A stretch of 64,000 bases of DNA. It comes from Ditylenchus dipsaci (lineage: Eukaryota > Nematoda > Chromadorea > Rhabditida > Anguinidae). The position numbers and the translations under genes were made by a program. Where the stretch lies: NCBI GenBank assembly GCA_004194705.1, contig SADC01001324.1:1-64000 (forward strand). The letters run 5' to 3'. The notes under the pieces were generated by a model. The model saw only the letters and a program-made list of their open reading frames with translations. It was not told where the DNA came from and did no database searches. Below are positions 63,958 through 64,000 of this stretch, piece after piece (within the stretch, counting starts at the first letter, position 1; every line of letters starts with the position of its first letter).

Positions 63958-64000
63958 CTAAATTTTTAAAAAATTTTAAAAATTATTTTAATTTTGAAAA

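Overview
This is AT-rich animal nuclear DNA: intron-split conserved eukaryotic genes buried in transposon sediment. Many introns are short (about 43-60 nt) with TTTCAG-like acceptors, and the MULE transposases carry FLYWCH domains. A nematode is my best guess, but the sequence does not prove the phylum.

Four host genes are recognisable. (1) A VPS8 (CORVET subunit) gene on the minus strand runs from an ATG at 50883 to a RING-finger exon ending at 2613. It has at least 22 collinear exons over 48 kb. (2) A complete prohibitin-1 gene (PHB1, nine exons, + strand, 22490-24282) lies antisense inside one large VPS8 intron. (3) A GMPPB gene (mannose-1-phosphate guanylyltransferase, minus strand, 61813-53111) has eight exons. 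(4) The 3' two exons of RPS3 (ribosomal protein uS3, minus strand) are cut by the right edge. VPS8 serves endosome tethering, PHB1 the inner mitochondrial membrane, GMPPB makes GDP-mannose and RPS3 is ribosomal. They look like unrelated housekeeping neighbours, not a pathway cluster.

Nearly everything else is mobile DNA sitting in introns or between genes. At least fourteen elements have inverted ends and exact or near-exact 8-bp target duplications that I could read. They include three MULE elements with transposase: one apparently intact with FLYWCH and DDE signatures (5582-8297), one with two in-frame stops (13789-16669), and one reduced (59876-61236). A striking architecture recurs: the terminal inverted repeats are themselves arrays of short tandem repeats, and each family has a different, unrelated unit. 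Other contents are hAT-like foldbacks, TA-flanked Tc1/mariner-like elements, a piggyBac transposase remnant, tRNA-like SINE heads, a hairpin module repeated about seven times, and nested insertions. A 443-bp TA-flanked element at 42411-42853 carries an intact, relatively GC-rich ORF for a 106-residue helix-turn-helix protein with no catalytic domain, fitted directly between its inverted repeats. It is the best candidate here for something undescribed.

All four host genes and MULE-1 need single-base frame corrections, mostly at homopolymers. This points to an unpolished long-read assembly rather than to pseudogenes. Exon ends below come from reading splice sites and frame continuity by eye.
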